Origin: Faecalimonas sp.
Lineage (GTDB): Bacteria; Bacillota_A; Clostridia; Lachnospirales; Lachnospiraceae
Assembly (NCBI GenBank): GCA_026169575.1
Contig: JAPFCT010000307.1
Location: 1-6,489, forward strand
Length of the DNA: 6,489 nt
Direction of reading: 5' to 3'
The position numbers were made by a program, and so were the translations under genes. Under the pieces are notes generated by a model. It worked only from the letters and a program-made list of their open reading frames with translations. It was not told the origin of the DNA and did not search any database. Shown here one piece after another: positions 1-6,489 of the stretch; position 1 is the first letter of the stretch, and each line of letters starts with the position of its first letter.

Positions 1-348
1 CTTTCCCCGAAAAAGCATGTGGACAAGAAGTACTATGCGAGGATTGAAGGAAAAGTGACAGAAGAAGACAGAAAAAAATTCGGGGAAGGCGTGGATATTG
101 GAGAGAAAAAGATGACGCTTCCGGCGGCACTTACGATTTTGTGCTCCGCAGAACTGTCAGAGGTCGAACTTACGATCCATGAGGGGAAATTTCATCAGGT
201 AAAGCGGATGTTTGAGGCGGTCGGAAAGAAAGTGACTTATCTGAAGCGCCTGTCGATGGGAAGTCTTGAACTGGATGAAACACTTCTTCCGGGACAGTAC
301 CGCAAGTTGACAGAGCAGGAACTTACACAATTAAAACAAATGAGGTAG
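1..348 (+). CDS. rsuA: RsuA-family 16S rRNA pseudouridine synthase, C-terminal part (5' end outside window)
   Basis: The frame is open from base 1 to the TAG at 346-348, giving 115 residues; the gene starts upstream of the window, and the GTG at 19 is an internal valine codon. The segment matches the second half of RsuA-type synthases, which isomerise a uridine (U516 in E. coli 16S rRNA) during small-subunit maturation in the cytoplasm. Visible hallmarks are the KKYYARIEG strand near the left end, the [11 protein letters not shown] motif, which is the family's conserved EGxxHQVKRM block, and the ending [13 protein letters not shown], close to the LAPGEYRPLTEEE ending I recall for E. coli RsuA. 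The catalytic Asp motif (GRLDxxTxGL), and any N-terminal S4 domain, would lie to the left and cannot be seen. The related RluB/RluE/RluF group is the alternative, but the ending favours RsuA. It is followed after 5 bases by the ygiQ start. Confidence 0.88.
   Translation, partial: LSPKKHVDKKYYARIEGKVTEEDRKKFGEGVDIGEKKMTLPAALTILCSAELSEVELTIHEGKFHQVKRMFEAVGKKVTYLKRLSMGSLELDETLLPGQYRKLTEQELTQLKQMR
342..345 (+). promoter_or_regulatory. Ribosome binding site of ygiQ, abutting the rsuA stop
   Basis: GAGG lies 8 bases before the ATG at 354 and touches the upstream TAG (346-348). Ribosomes ending the pseudouridine synthase therefore finish on the initiation region of ygiQ, which fits translational coupling. 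Confidence 0.6.
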
Positions 349-353
349 AAAGA

Positions 354-2273
354 ATGAATCAGGGATTTTTGCCAGTGTGCAGAAAGGATATGGAGGAGCG
401 CGGCTGGGATGGCGTAGATTTTGCTTATGTGATCGGAGATGCCTATGTGGATCACCCGTCATTTGGCCCGGCGATCATCAGCCGTATTCTGGAGGCAAAT
501 GGATACCGGGTCGGGATCATTTCCCAGCCGGACTGGAAAGATAATAAAAGTATCATGGAATATGGGGAGCCGAAACTCGGATTTTTGATCAGCGGGGGAA
601 ATATGGACTCCATGGTCAACCATTATTCTGTATCAAAAAAAAGAAGAAAGACGGATGCCTTTACACCGGGCGGGGTGATGGGAAAACGTCCGGATTATGC
701 CACGATCGTCTATGGCAATCTGATCCGTCAGGTTTATAAGAAGACACCGGTGATCATCGGTGGAATTGAGGCAAGCCTGCGGCGGCTTGCCCACTACGAT
801 TACTGGTCGAACCATCTGAAACGGTCGATTCTTCTGGATTCGGGAGCAGATCTGATCTCCTATGGAATGGGAGAGCGGTCAATCGTGGAGATCGCCGATG
901 CATTAAAAAGCGGGATCGCAGTCGGGGATATCACATTTATCGACGGGACCGTGTATAAGGCAAAAGATTTAAGCAGTGTCTATGATGCGGTCACGCTTCC
1001 GTCTTATGAAGAATTGAAAAAAGATAAGTTAAACTATGCGCGGAGTTTCTATGTACAGTATTGCAATACAGATCCATTTTCCGGGAAACGGCTTGTGGAG
1101 CCGTATTCGGATCATCTGTATGTGGTGCAGAACCCTCCGGCAAAGCCTCTGTCGCAGCCGGAGATGGACAGAGTGTACAGCTTTCCATATATGCGGACGT
1201 ATCATCCGTCCTATGAGGCGGCAGGCGGAGTCCCTGCGATCGAGGAAGTAAAATACAGTCTGATCAGCAACCGGGGATGCTTTGGAGGCTGCAATTTCTG
1301 TGCGCTGACCTTCCACCAGGGACGTATCATCCAGACGAGAAGTCATGAGTCGCTTCTGGCGGAGGCGAACCAGTTTGTATGGGATAAGGATTTTAAAGGG
1401 TATATCCACGATGTAGGCGGCCCGACAGCGAATTTCCGCGCGCCATCCTGCGAAAAGCAGCTTCAGTACGGGGTGTGCAAGGAAAAACAGTGTCTGTTTC
1501 CAAAGCCGTGCCGGAATCTGAAAGTAGATCACCAGGACTATTTAAAGCTGCTTCGGAAACTGCGGGAGCTTCCGAATGTGAAGAAAGTCTTTATCCGTTC
1601 CGGGATCCGTTTTGACTACCTGATGGCGGACAAAGATGACACCTTTTTCCGGGAACTGTGTGAGCACCATGTCAGCGGACAGCTGAAGGTGGCGCCGGAA
1701 CATATTTCAGACGCAGTACTTCAGAAGATGGGAAAACCGGAGAACAAAGTATACGAGGCATTTACGGAAAAGTATAAAAAGATCAATCAGAAGCTTGGGA
1801 AAAATCAGTTCCTGGTTCCGTATCTGATGTCATCCCATCCGGGATCAACGATGAAAGAAGCTGTGGAGTTGGCAGAGTATTTAAGAGATCTCGGCTATAT
1901 GCCGGAGCAGGTGCAGGATTTTTATCCGACACCGTCGACAATCTCTACCTGCATGTACTATACGGGAGTAGATCCGCGGACGATGGAGAAGGTGTATGTT
2001 CCGGTCAATCCACATGAGAAAGCGATGCAGAGAGCGCTGATCCAGTACCGCAATCCAAAAAATTATGATCTTGTTCTGGAAGCACTGAAAAAGGCGGGGC
2101 GTATGGATCTGGTAGGATACGACAGACATTGTCTGATCCGTCCGCGGCAGCCGGGGCAGGGAGCCGGCGAAGGATGGAAAAAGCAGGGACATGGAAAAGC
2201 ACAGACAAAGACGCAGGGAAAAGGAAAGCCAAAGAAAAAGGCAATCCGAAATGTCCATAAAAAGAAACAATAG
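354..2273 (+). CDS. ygiQ: YgiQ family radical SAM protein
   Basis: This 639-residue protein belongs to the YgiQ (UPF0313) family: cytoplasmic radical S-adenosylmethionine proteins whose substrate is not established. The N-terminal family domain covers roughly residues 1-295 and carries the signature [17 protein letters not shown] (136-152). The radical SAM core follows, with the CX3CX2C iron-sulfur ligands at C309, C313 and C316 in the block [20 protein letters not shown] second group of cysteines, C366, C375, C380 and C386, follows after DVGGPTAN (353-360). The family's C-terminal domain then runs to about residue 590. The last ~45 residues are low-complexity and rich in Lys, Gly and Gln, ending in HKKKQ; such basic tails suggest nucleic-acid or ribosome contact, but that is inference. 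Length fits the family's usual ~600-750 residues. The start is supported by GAGG 8 bases upstream and by a family-like N-terminus ([19 protein letters not shown]). Lying after an rRNA modification gene hints at an RNA-related role but does not prove it. Confidence 0.93.
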   Translation: MNQGFLPVCRKDMEERGWDGVDFAYVIGDAYVDHPSFGPAIISRILEANGYRVGIISQPDWKDNKSIMEYGEPKLGFLISGGNMDSMVNHYSVSKKRRKTDAFTPGGVMGKRPDYATIVYGNLIRQVYKKTPVIIGGIEASLRRLAHYDYWSNHLKRSILLDSGADLISYGMGERSIVEIADALKSGIAVGDITFIDGTVYKAKDLSSVYDAVTLPSYEELKKDKLNYARSFYVQYCNTDPFSGKRLVEPYSDHLYVVQNPPAKPLSQPEMDRVYSFPYMRTYHPSYEAAGGVPAIEEVKYSLISNRGCFGGCNFCALTFHQGRIIQTRSHESLLAEANQFVWDKDFKGYIHDVGGPTANFRAPSCEKQLQYGVCKEKQCLFPKPCRNLKVDHQDYLKLLRKLRELPNVKKVFIRSGIRFDYLMADKDDTFFRELCEHHVSGQLKVAPEHISDAVLQKMGKPENKVYEAFTEKYKKINQKLGKNQFLVPYLMSSHPGSTMKEAVELAEYLRDLGYMPEQVQDFYPTPSTISTCMYYTGVDPRTMEKVYVPVNPHEKAMQRALIQYRNPKNYDLVLEALKKAGRMDLVGYDRHCLIRPRQPGQGAGEGWKKQGHGKAQTKTQGKGKPKKKAIRNVHKKKQ

Positions 2274-2311
2274 TATACAAAGAACAGCAACATACAAGGG
2301 AGTGTAAAAGA

Positions 2312-3076
2312 ATGAAGATCGTAATTGTAACGGGGGCATCATCCGGACTGGGGAGAGAGTTTGTCCGACAGATGGAATCACTTTACAAAGAACTGGACGA
2401 GATCTGGATCATTGCCAGAAGAGAAGACAGACTTCTGGAAGTAGAGAGTATGATGATGACAAAAGTAAGGATTTTTGCAGCGGATTTAAGGCACCGGGAA
2501 GCTTTTGAAAAAATCGGGGCGGCGCTTCAGGAATGCAGCCCGGATGTCCGGATGCTTGTCAATGCGGCAGGATTTGGGAAGGTCGGAGAAGTAGAAGAAA
2601 TCTCTATGACAGACCAGGCAGATATGGTCCGGGTAAACTGCGAAGGACTTACCTATATGACGTGTATGGTACTTCCATACATGAGTGTGGGAAGCAGGAT
2701 CGTCAATGTGGCATCTGCGGCGGCGTTTTGTCCGCAGCCGAACTTTTCTGTGTATGCGGCTACAAAAGCATATGTGAAAAGTTTTTCAGATGCGCTGGGT
2801 GAGGAAGTGAAAAAACGCGGAATCTTTGTAACGGCAGTCTGCCCGGGGCCGGTCCGCACCGAATTTTTTGAAGTGGCGCGTCCAAAAGAGAATGAACAGA
2901 GTGCAAAAGACCGTTTTATGAAAGAGCCGGAGACGGTCGTACGGCAGGCGCTGATCGATGCGGCGAGAGGACGGAAGCTGTCCGTCTGCGGATTTTCAAT
3001 GAAAAGTGCAAGAGTTGCGGCAAAAGTTCTTCCGCAGAAGATCGTGCTTGGTGCGATGCGGCATTTCGGGAACTAA
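2312..3076 (+). CDS. Short-chain dehydrogenase/reductase (classical SDR, DltE/COG0300-like)
   Basis: This 254-residue protein has the usual length and complete motif set of a classical SDR, a Rossmann-fold NAD(P)-dependent oxidoreductase acting on an alcohol/carbonyl pair. The dinucleotide-binding motif TGASSGLG is at residues 7-14, the adenine-contacting Asp is D58 (AADLR), NAAG is at 84-87, and the catalytic residues are N109, S135 (in VNVAS), Y148 and K152 (YAATK), followed by PGPVRT at 178-183. Two arginines after the second strand (ARR, 35-37) favour NADPH over NADH; this is inferred from the family pattern. The C-terminal part (about 205-254) resembles the DltE-like subgroup and gives no clue to substrate. 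GGGAG at 2298-2302 lies 9 bases before the ATG. A 37-base gap separates it from ygiQ with no hairpin or T-run, so co-transcription is likely. The substrate is unknown. Confidence 0.9.
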   Translation: MKIVIVTGASSGLGREFVRQMESLYKELDEIWIIARREDRLLEVESMMMTKVRIFAADLRHREAFEKIGAALQECSPDVRMLVNAAGFGKVGEVEEISMTDQADMVRVNCEGLTYMTCMVLPYMSVGSRIVNVASAAAFCPQPNFSVYAATKAYVKSFSDALGEEVKKRGIFVTAVCPGPVRTEFFEVARPKENEQSAKDRFMKEPETVVRQALIDAARGRKLSVCGFSMKSARVAAKVLPQKIVLGAMRHFGN

Positions 3077-3085
3077 ATCAAAGAC

Positions 3086-3091
3086 AGGTGA
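3086..3091 (+). promoter_or_regulatory. Ribosome binding site fixing the start at 3096
   Basis: AGGTGA lies 4 bases before the ATG at 3096, just after the SDR stop. The frame is open further upstream to a GTG at 3006, but that codon lies inside the SDR gene and has no Shine-Dalgarno sequence, so 3096 is the start used here. Confidence 0.65.
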
Positions 3092-3095
3092 GAAA

Positions 3096-3656
3096 ATGAA
3101 AAAGGGAAGACCAGGTTATCTGGATACACAGAAGAAAAAGGAAATCTTAAAGACAGTAATCATGTTCGGTCTTGTCATTGCAATTATGGCAACCGGTTAT
3201 CTGACGACACATACAAAGAAGAATCTGCTCACAGTTGTGGCAGTTCTTGGATGTCTCCCGGCAGGGAAATCTCTTGTGGGGGTGATTACAAGGTGGCCGT
3301 ACCGTTCCATGGGACAAAAGGAAGCGGAGGAGATCTGCCGGGCGGCGGGAAGTATCCCGACCGTCTATGACCTTGTCGTGACAAGCTACGAGAAGATCAT
3401 GCCGATCGACTGCATCGCTGTTTCAGATCATGTGATGATCGGCTATACGAGAAGCAAAAAGACGGAGCCTGCGTATGCCCAGAGACATATCGCCCAGATT
3501 TTATCGCAGAATGGGTATCAGAAGATGACCGTGAAGATTTATACAGACTATGAATCTTTTCTTCTGAGGCTGCGGGAACTGGATGCGCTTGGGCATGACA
3601 GCAGCAAAGAGAGGGAACAGAAATTGCTCGGGATCATCCTGAACATTTCCCTCTGA
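3096..3656 (+). CDS. Unrecognised 186-residue protein with N-terminal two-helix membrane hairpin
   Basis: I do not recognise this gene. It encodes 186 residues from the ATG at 3096, which has AGGTGA just upstream. The N-terminus is strongly basic (MKKGRPGYLDTQKKK). Two hydrophobic stretches follow, about residues 18-37 and 44-64, separated by a short polar turn (TTHTKKN). By the positive-inside rule this gives a membrane hairpin with both ends in the cytoplasm. The remaining ~115 residues look soluble and globular, with alternating strand-like and helix-like segments (for example DCIAVSDHVMIGYT at 105-118, then an amphipathic stretch around 126-165). There is no cleavable signal peptide, lipobox or clear catalytic motif. 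The gene sits 19 bases after the SDR gene and 29 bases before the RluA-family gene, so it is probably co-transcribed with them. It ends in two in-frame stops, TGA then TAA (3654-3659). That it is a real gene rests on the ribosome site, the membrane pattern and the close packing on one strand. Confidence 0.78.
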   Translation: MKKGRPGYLDTQKKKEILKTVIMFGLVIAIMATGYLTTHTKKNLLTVVAVLGCLPAGKSLVGVITRWPYRSMGQKEAEEICRAAGSIPTVYDLVVTSYEKIMPIDCIAVSDHVMIGYTRSKKTEPAYAQRHIAQILSQNGYQKMTVKIYTDYESFLLRLRELDALGHDSSKEREQKLLGIILNISL

Positions 3657-3685
3657 TAAAACAGAGACAGAAAAGTGAGAAAGAT

Positions 3686-4657
3686 ATGCAGGAAATTAAG
3701 GTGACAAAAAATGAGGCGGGACAGCGGCTTGACAAGCTGCTGGCAAAATATTTAAACGAGGCGCCGAAGAGTTTTTTCTATAAAATGATGCGAAAGAAAA
3801 ACATTGTCCTGAATGGGAAAAAGGTAACGGGCAGTGAGAGGCTGGAAGAGGGAGATGTAGTCAGACTGTTTCTGTCAGATGAGACGATCGGGAAATTTTC
3901 CAGCGTGAAGATCCAGAGGACGAAAGCAAAGCTGGCGGTAGTTTATGAGGACGATGATGTCGTCCTGATCAACAAGCCGGTCGGGATGCTGTCGCAGAAG
4001 GCGAAAGAAAGCGATATTTCTCTTGTGGAGCATCTGATCTCCTATCTGCTGGCATCCGGACAGCTGACAGAAGATAAGCTAAAGAGTTTCCGTCCGTCTG
4101 TCTGCAACCGTCTTGACCGCAACACCAGCGGACTTGTTGTTGCAGGAAAGAGCCTTCCGGGGCTTCAGAAGATGGGAGAACTTTTTAAAGAGCGTACCCT
4201 TCATAAATATTACCGGTGTCTTGTGCAGGGAGAGATCGGGGAAGACCGCTATTTGCAGGGATGGCTGAAAAAAGATCCAAAGACGAACAAAGTCCGGATC
4301 TCTGACAGACCGTCGGACGTTGAGGACCAGGTGATCGAGACCAGGTACCATCCGATATGGACCAGCGGCGGGGTGACATTGCTTGAAGTTCTTCTGATCA
4401 CCGGGAAAACACATCAGATCCGTGCACATCTTGCATCGGAGGGACATCCGCTGCTGGGTGATTATAAATATGGAGACCGGAAATGCAATGATCTTTATCA
4501 GAAGAAATATGGACTGCAGTCACAGCTGCTCCATGCATACCGGCTGGAATTTCCTAAAATGGAAGGTGTCTGCTGCCAGCTGTCTGAAAAGGTATTTACA
4601 GCGGAGGTTCCGGCATTGTTTGCAAGAATCTGTGAAGATGTCAGGAGTGGTCACTGA
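3686..4657 (+). CDS. RluA-family pseudouridine synthase with S4 domain
   Basis: This 323-residue protein has the two-domain build of RluC/RluD-type synthases, which convert specific uridines in 23S rRNA to pseudouridine. Residues ~1-70 form an S4 RNA-binding domain (AGQRLDKLLAKYL, then KKNIVLNGKKV and LEEGDVV). The catalytic domain starts near VVYEDDDVVLINKPVGML (85-102). Motif II is CNRLDRNTSGLVV, making D144 the expected catalytic aspartate. Then come HKYYRCLVQG (173-182), with the conserved tyrosine probably Y176, and KTHQIRAHLASEGHPLLGD (241-259), the family's motif III region. Asn141 stands where many RluA proteins have His (HRLD). The target uridine cannot be read from sequence, so no symbol is given. 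A weak GTGAG at 3675-3679 precedes the ATG by 6 bases. The stop TGA shares its A with the recU start codon, so the two genes are probably translationally coupled. Confidence 0.93.
   Translation: MQEIKVTKNEAGQRLDKLLAKYLNEAPKSFFYKMMRKKNIVLNGKKVTGSERLEEGDVVRLFLSDETIGKFSSVKIQRTKAKLAVVYEDDDVVLINKPVGMLSQKAKESDISLVEHLISYLLASGQLTEDKLKSFRPSVCNRLDRNTSGLVVAGKSLPGLQKMGELFKERTLHKYYRCLVQGEIGEDRYLQGWLKKDPKTNKVRISDRPSDVEDQVIETRYHPIWTSGGVTLLEVLLITGKTHQIRAHLASEGHPLLGDYKYGDRKCNDLYQKKYGLQSQLLHAYRLEFPKMEGVCCQLSEKVFTAEVPALFARICEDVRSGH
4643..4647 (+). promoter_or_regulatory. Ribosome binding site of recU inside the RluA-family gene
   Basis: AGGAG lies 9 bases before the ATG at 4657, within the last codons of the pseudouridine synthase gene. 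With the 1-base stop/start overlap (TGATG at 4655-4659) it supports this start and coupled translation. Confidence 0.65.
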
Positions 4658-5187
4658 TGGGGACATGGAATTCCAGAGGGCTTAGAGGCTCTACCCTGGA
4701 AGATATGATCAACCGCACCAATGAGAGATATCTGGAGAAAGGTCTTGCGCTGATCCAGAAGATACCGACACCGATCACCCCGGTGCGGATCGACAAGGAA
4801 CACAGACATATCACACTGGCATATTTTGAGCAGCGGAGTACCGTCGATTACATCGGAGCCGTGCAGGGAATCCCGGTCTGCTTTGATGCAAAGGAGTGCA
4901 GTGCAGATACATTTCCATTGCAGAACATCCATGAGCACCAGGTGGAATTTATGAAAAACTTTGAGAAGCAGGACGGCATCTCATTTCTGCTGATCTATTT
5001 CAGCCGGAGAAATGAGTTGTACTATATGCGCTGTGCGGAGATGGAACGCTTTTGGGAGCGGGGCAGAAACGGCGGCAGAAAAAGCATCCGGATAGAGGAA
5101 CTGACAGAGAAATTCTTTTTGAAGATGTCCGGCGGGTATGTTCCGTACCTGGACGCGCTTCAGAAAGATCTTGAAGAAAGAGAGTAG
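4657..5187 (+). CDS. recU: Holliday junction resolvase RecU
   Basis: This 176-residue protein matches RecU, the Firmicutes/Mollicutes enzyme that cuts Holliday junctions during recombinational repair and chromosome segregation and also modulates RecA. Matching blocks are NSRGLRGSTLED (5-16), ALIQKIPTPITPV (31-43), AYFEQRSTVDYIG (55-67), the FDAKE core (76-80), FPLQNIHEHQ (86-95), and the later NGGRKSIRIEEL block. The PD-(D/E)XK-type active site is D64, D77 and K79. Compared with the B. subtilis RecU sequence as I recall it, these align with D88, E101 and K103, so the middle acidic residue is Asp rather than Glu. R7 and K35 align with the DNA-interaction positions R31 and K56. B. subtilis RecU is about 206 residues; this one lacks roughly 24 residues ahead of the conserved Arg and has a shorter C-terminus and a slightly shorter stalk region before AYF. 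The start overlaps the upstream stop and has a good ribosome site, so the short N-terminus is probably genuine. Confidence 0.95.
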   Translation: MGTWNSRGLRGSTLEDMINRTNERYLEKGLALIQKIPTPITPVRIDKEHRHITLAYFEQRSTVDYIGAVQGIPVCFDAKECSADTFPLQNIHEHQVEFMKNFEKQDGISFLLIYFSRRNELYYMRCAEMERFWERGRNGGRKSIRIEELTEKFFLKMSGGYVPYLDALQKDLEERE

Positions 5188-5213
5188 CAAAAAATACAAA
5201 AGATAAGGGAAGA

Positions 5214-5227
5214 CGGCAAAACTGCCG
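5214..5227 (+). other. Short inverted repeat (hairpin) in the recU-hisZ gap
   Basis: CGGCA (5214-5218) and TGCCG (5223-5227) form a perfect 5-bp stem around the loop AAAC, 27 bases after the recU stop and 38 bases before the hisZ start. It is followed by GGGACAAG rather than a T-run, so it is not a canonical intrinsic terminator. It may be a weak RNA structure or an operator half-site pair, or chance. Confidence 0.35.
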
Positions 5228-5252
5228 GGGACAAGAAGAAAATTTGCAAAAA

Positions 5253-5258
5253 GGGGAG
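5253..5258 (+). promoter_or_regulatory. Ribosome binding site deciding the hisZ start
   Basis: GGGGAG is followed by two in-frame ATG codons. It lies only 1 base before the ATG at 5260 but 7 bases before the ATG at 5266. The second spacing is near the optimum, so 5266 is taken as the start. Confidence 0.7.
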
Positions 5259-5265
5259 CATGGAT

Positions 5266-6489
5266 ATGAGACAGAAGATTTTACATACACCGGAGGGCGT
5301 CAAAGATATTTATGGAAGAGAATGCAGAAAGAAACTGATCCTTCAGTCGCAACTGCATGAGGTACTCCATTTATATGGATATGAAGATATCCAGACACCG
5401 GCTTTTGAATTTCTGGAAGTGTTTGGAAAGGATGCCGGAACAGTTTCTTCCAGAGAACTTTATAAATTTTTTGACCGGGAGGGAAATACACTTGCACTGA
5501 GACCGGATATCACACCGTCTGTTGCAAGAGTGGCAGCCGCACAGCTGGAACCAGATGCGGTTCCGCTCAGGCTATGTTATATCGGGAATACGTTTCTGAA
5601 TCATGGAAGTCAGCAGGGAGAGCCGTGTGAAAGCACACAGCTTGGGGCAGAACTTCTGGGAGATGGCACGGCAGGAGCAGACGCAGAACTGATCGCACTG
5701 GCGGCGGACAGTATGAAATGTGCGGGGATGAAAGAATTTCAGATCAGTGTCGGTCATGTGGAGTTTTTGCAGAGTCTTCTCGATGCAGCCCAGTTCCCGG
5801 CAGATATCAGAGAAAAAGTGCAGATGATGATCGCGAAGCGAAATTTTCTCGGTGTGCGGGAATTGTTGGAAAAGCTTCCGGTAAAAAGACATGTCAGAGA
5901 AGTGTTCCGCCGTCTTCCGGAACTGGTTGGAAGTGTGGGGATGCTTGATGAAGCGCGGGAACTGGCGCCGGACAGACGTGCGATCCTTGCATTGGACCGG
6001 CTGAAGGAAGTCTATGAGATTTTAAAGTTATATGGGATGCAGGAGATGGTTACATTTGATCTTGCCATGTGCGGGAAATATGGTTATTACAGCGGAGTGA
6101 TCTTTAAGAGCGATACTTTCGGCGGTGAGGCAGTCGCACGAGGAGGACGGTACGACAAGCTGACCGCCAGATTTGGCAGGGAGATCCCGGCAGCAGGTTT
6201 TTCCGTCGGAGTGGGGGAACTTATGAAAGCGCTGATCCGTCAGAAGATCCAGATCCCCGAGGAGCCGGAGAAGATGATCCTGCTTTTTGATCAGGAGCAG
6301 AGAATGTATGCAGTCTCTCTTGCAAAAGATTTCCGGACCAAAGGAAAGAGGGTAGAGCTTCTTGAGCGGGAGGCAAAGAACAATCTGTCCGTGTATCATA
6401 TTTATGGTCGCAGGAAGCAGGCGGGAAGTCTGATCTATTTAAGAAAAGACCAGCAGATCATTATGGTGAATCTGCATACGGGAGAGAAA
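5266..6489 (+). CDS. hisZ: ATP phosphoribosyltransferase regulatory subunit HisZ (3' end outside window)
   Basis: The frame is open from the ATG at 5266 to the right edge, 408 codons with no stop. HisZ is a catalytically dead relative of histidyl-tRNA synthetase that assembles with short-form HisG to catalyse, and allow histidine feedback on, the first step of histidine biosynthesis. Evidence: HTPEGVKDIYG near the N-terminus; a motif-2-like LALRPDITPSVAR (77-89); TQLGAELLGD (124-133); YYSGVIF (274-280); GGRYDKL (293-299); PAAGFSVGVGEL (308-319). Where HisRS has its catalytic RGLDYY block, this protein has CGKYGYY, losing the Arg and Asp, which argues for HisZ over HisS. Residues ~335-408 form a C-terminal region comparable in place to the HisRS anticodon-binding domain, so the gene is nearly complete (HisZ is typically ~390-420 residues). 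In clostridia hisZ commonly leads the his operon, with hisG expected next. The 78-base gap after recU may hold its own control region. Confidence 0.94.
   Translation, partial: MRQKILHTPEGVKDIYGRECRKKLILQSQLHEVLHLYGYEDIQTPAFEFLEVFGKDAGTVSSRELYKFFDREGNTLALRPDITPSVARVAAAQLEPDAVPLRLCYIGNTFLNHGSQQGEPCESTQLGAELLGDGTAGADAELIALAADSMKCAGMKEFQISVGHVEFLQSLLDAAQFPADIREKVQMMIAKRNFLGVRELLEKLPVKRHVREVFRRLPELVGSVGMLDEARELAPDRRAILALDRLKEVYEILKLYGMQEMVTFDLAMCGKYGYYSGVIFKSDTFGGEAVARGGRYDKLTARFGREIPAAGFSVGVGELMKALIRQKIQIPEEPEKMILLFDQEQRMYAVSLAKDFRTKGKRVELLEREAKNNLSVYHIYGRRKQAGSLIYLRKDQQIIMVNLHTGEK

Noticed and set aside
1029..1532. 167-codon open frame on the minus strand inside ygiQ
   Set aside because: It is fully antisense to the strongly supported radical SAM gene, has no family-like motifs or good ribosome site, and has the composition expected of a reverse-frame shadow.
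1881..2381. 166-codon open frame on the minus strand spanning the end of ygiQ and the start of the SDR gene
   Set aside because: The hydrophobic, Phe/Leu-rich product is the reverse-strand reading of the Lys-rich ygiQ tail; it covers two real gene ends and has no independent support.
3006..3095. Upstream extension of the membrane protein from a GTG at 3006
   Set aside because: It would overlap the SDR gene by about 70 bases and has no Shine-Dalgarno, whereas the ATG at 3096 has one at suitable spacing.
3249..3272. Walker A-like match GxxxxGKS (residues 52-59) in the 186-residue membrane protein
   Set aside because: It falls inside the second hydrophobic helix, there is no Walker B or other P-loop feature, and the protein is too small and wrongly arranged; most likely coincidence.
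5171..5200. Promoter for hisZ (TTGAAG / TACAAA)
   Set aside because: Each box matches only 4 of 6 consensus bases, the spacer is 18 bases, and the -35 lies within recU; too weak to list as a feature without transcript data.
5214..5240. Intrinsic terminator after recU
   Set aside because: The stem is only 5 bp and is followed by a purine-rich stretch with no T-run.
5260..5265. hisZ start at the first ATG (5260)
   Set aside because: It lies only 1 base after the GGGGAG ribosome site; the second in-frame ATG at 5266 has 7-base spacing and gives a HisZ-like N-terminus.
5266..6489. Histidyl-tRNA synthetase (HisS) as the identity of the last gene
   Set aside because: The HisRS catalytic RGLDYY block is replaced by CGKYGYY, and the N-terminal and GGRYD-region sequence reads as HisZ.

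Overview
The window looks like a core-genome segment from an anaerobic Firmicute, most likely a Lachnospiraceae-type clostridium. The reasons are intermediate base composition, purine-rich strong Shine-Dalgarno sites, the presence of RecU (the Firmicutes/Mollicutes Holliday-junction resolvase), a HisZ of the kind paired with short-form HisG, and a clostridial-looking RluA-family enzyme. The taxon is inferred from protein character; no marker gene is present.

All seven supported genes lie on the + strand, tightly packed. In order: the C-terminal half of an RsuA-family 16S rRNA pseudouridine synthase (cut by the left edge); a full YgiQ-family radical SAM protein; a classical short-chain dehydrogenase; a 186-residue unrecognised protein with an N-terminal membrane hairpin; a full RluA-family pseudouridine synthase with an S4 domain; RecU, whose start codon overlaps the RluA stop; and HisZ, the regulatory subunit of ATP phosphoribosyltransferase, cut by the right edge. 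Gaps are 5, 37, 19, 29, -1 and 78 bases. No gap approaches 300 bases, and no canonical terminator (stem plus T-run) is visible between any two genes, so the set could be read as one or two transcripts.

Functionally it is a housekeeping mixture: rRNA modification (two pseudouridine synthases of different families), a radical SAM enzyme of unknown substrate, recombination and chromosome segregation (RecU), and the probable first gene of a histidine-biosynthesis operon (HisZ). The 78-base recU-hisZ gap, with a short hairpin, is the most likely place for a transcription-unit boundary.

I see no mobile element, CRISPR array, tRNA/rRNA, phage gene or defence module. The least explained items are the membrane protein at 3096-3656 and the extra cysteine cluster and basic tail of the YgiQ protein. 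I find no convincing evidence for a new multi-gene system.
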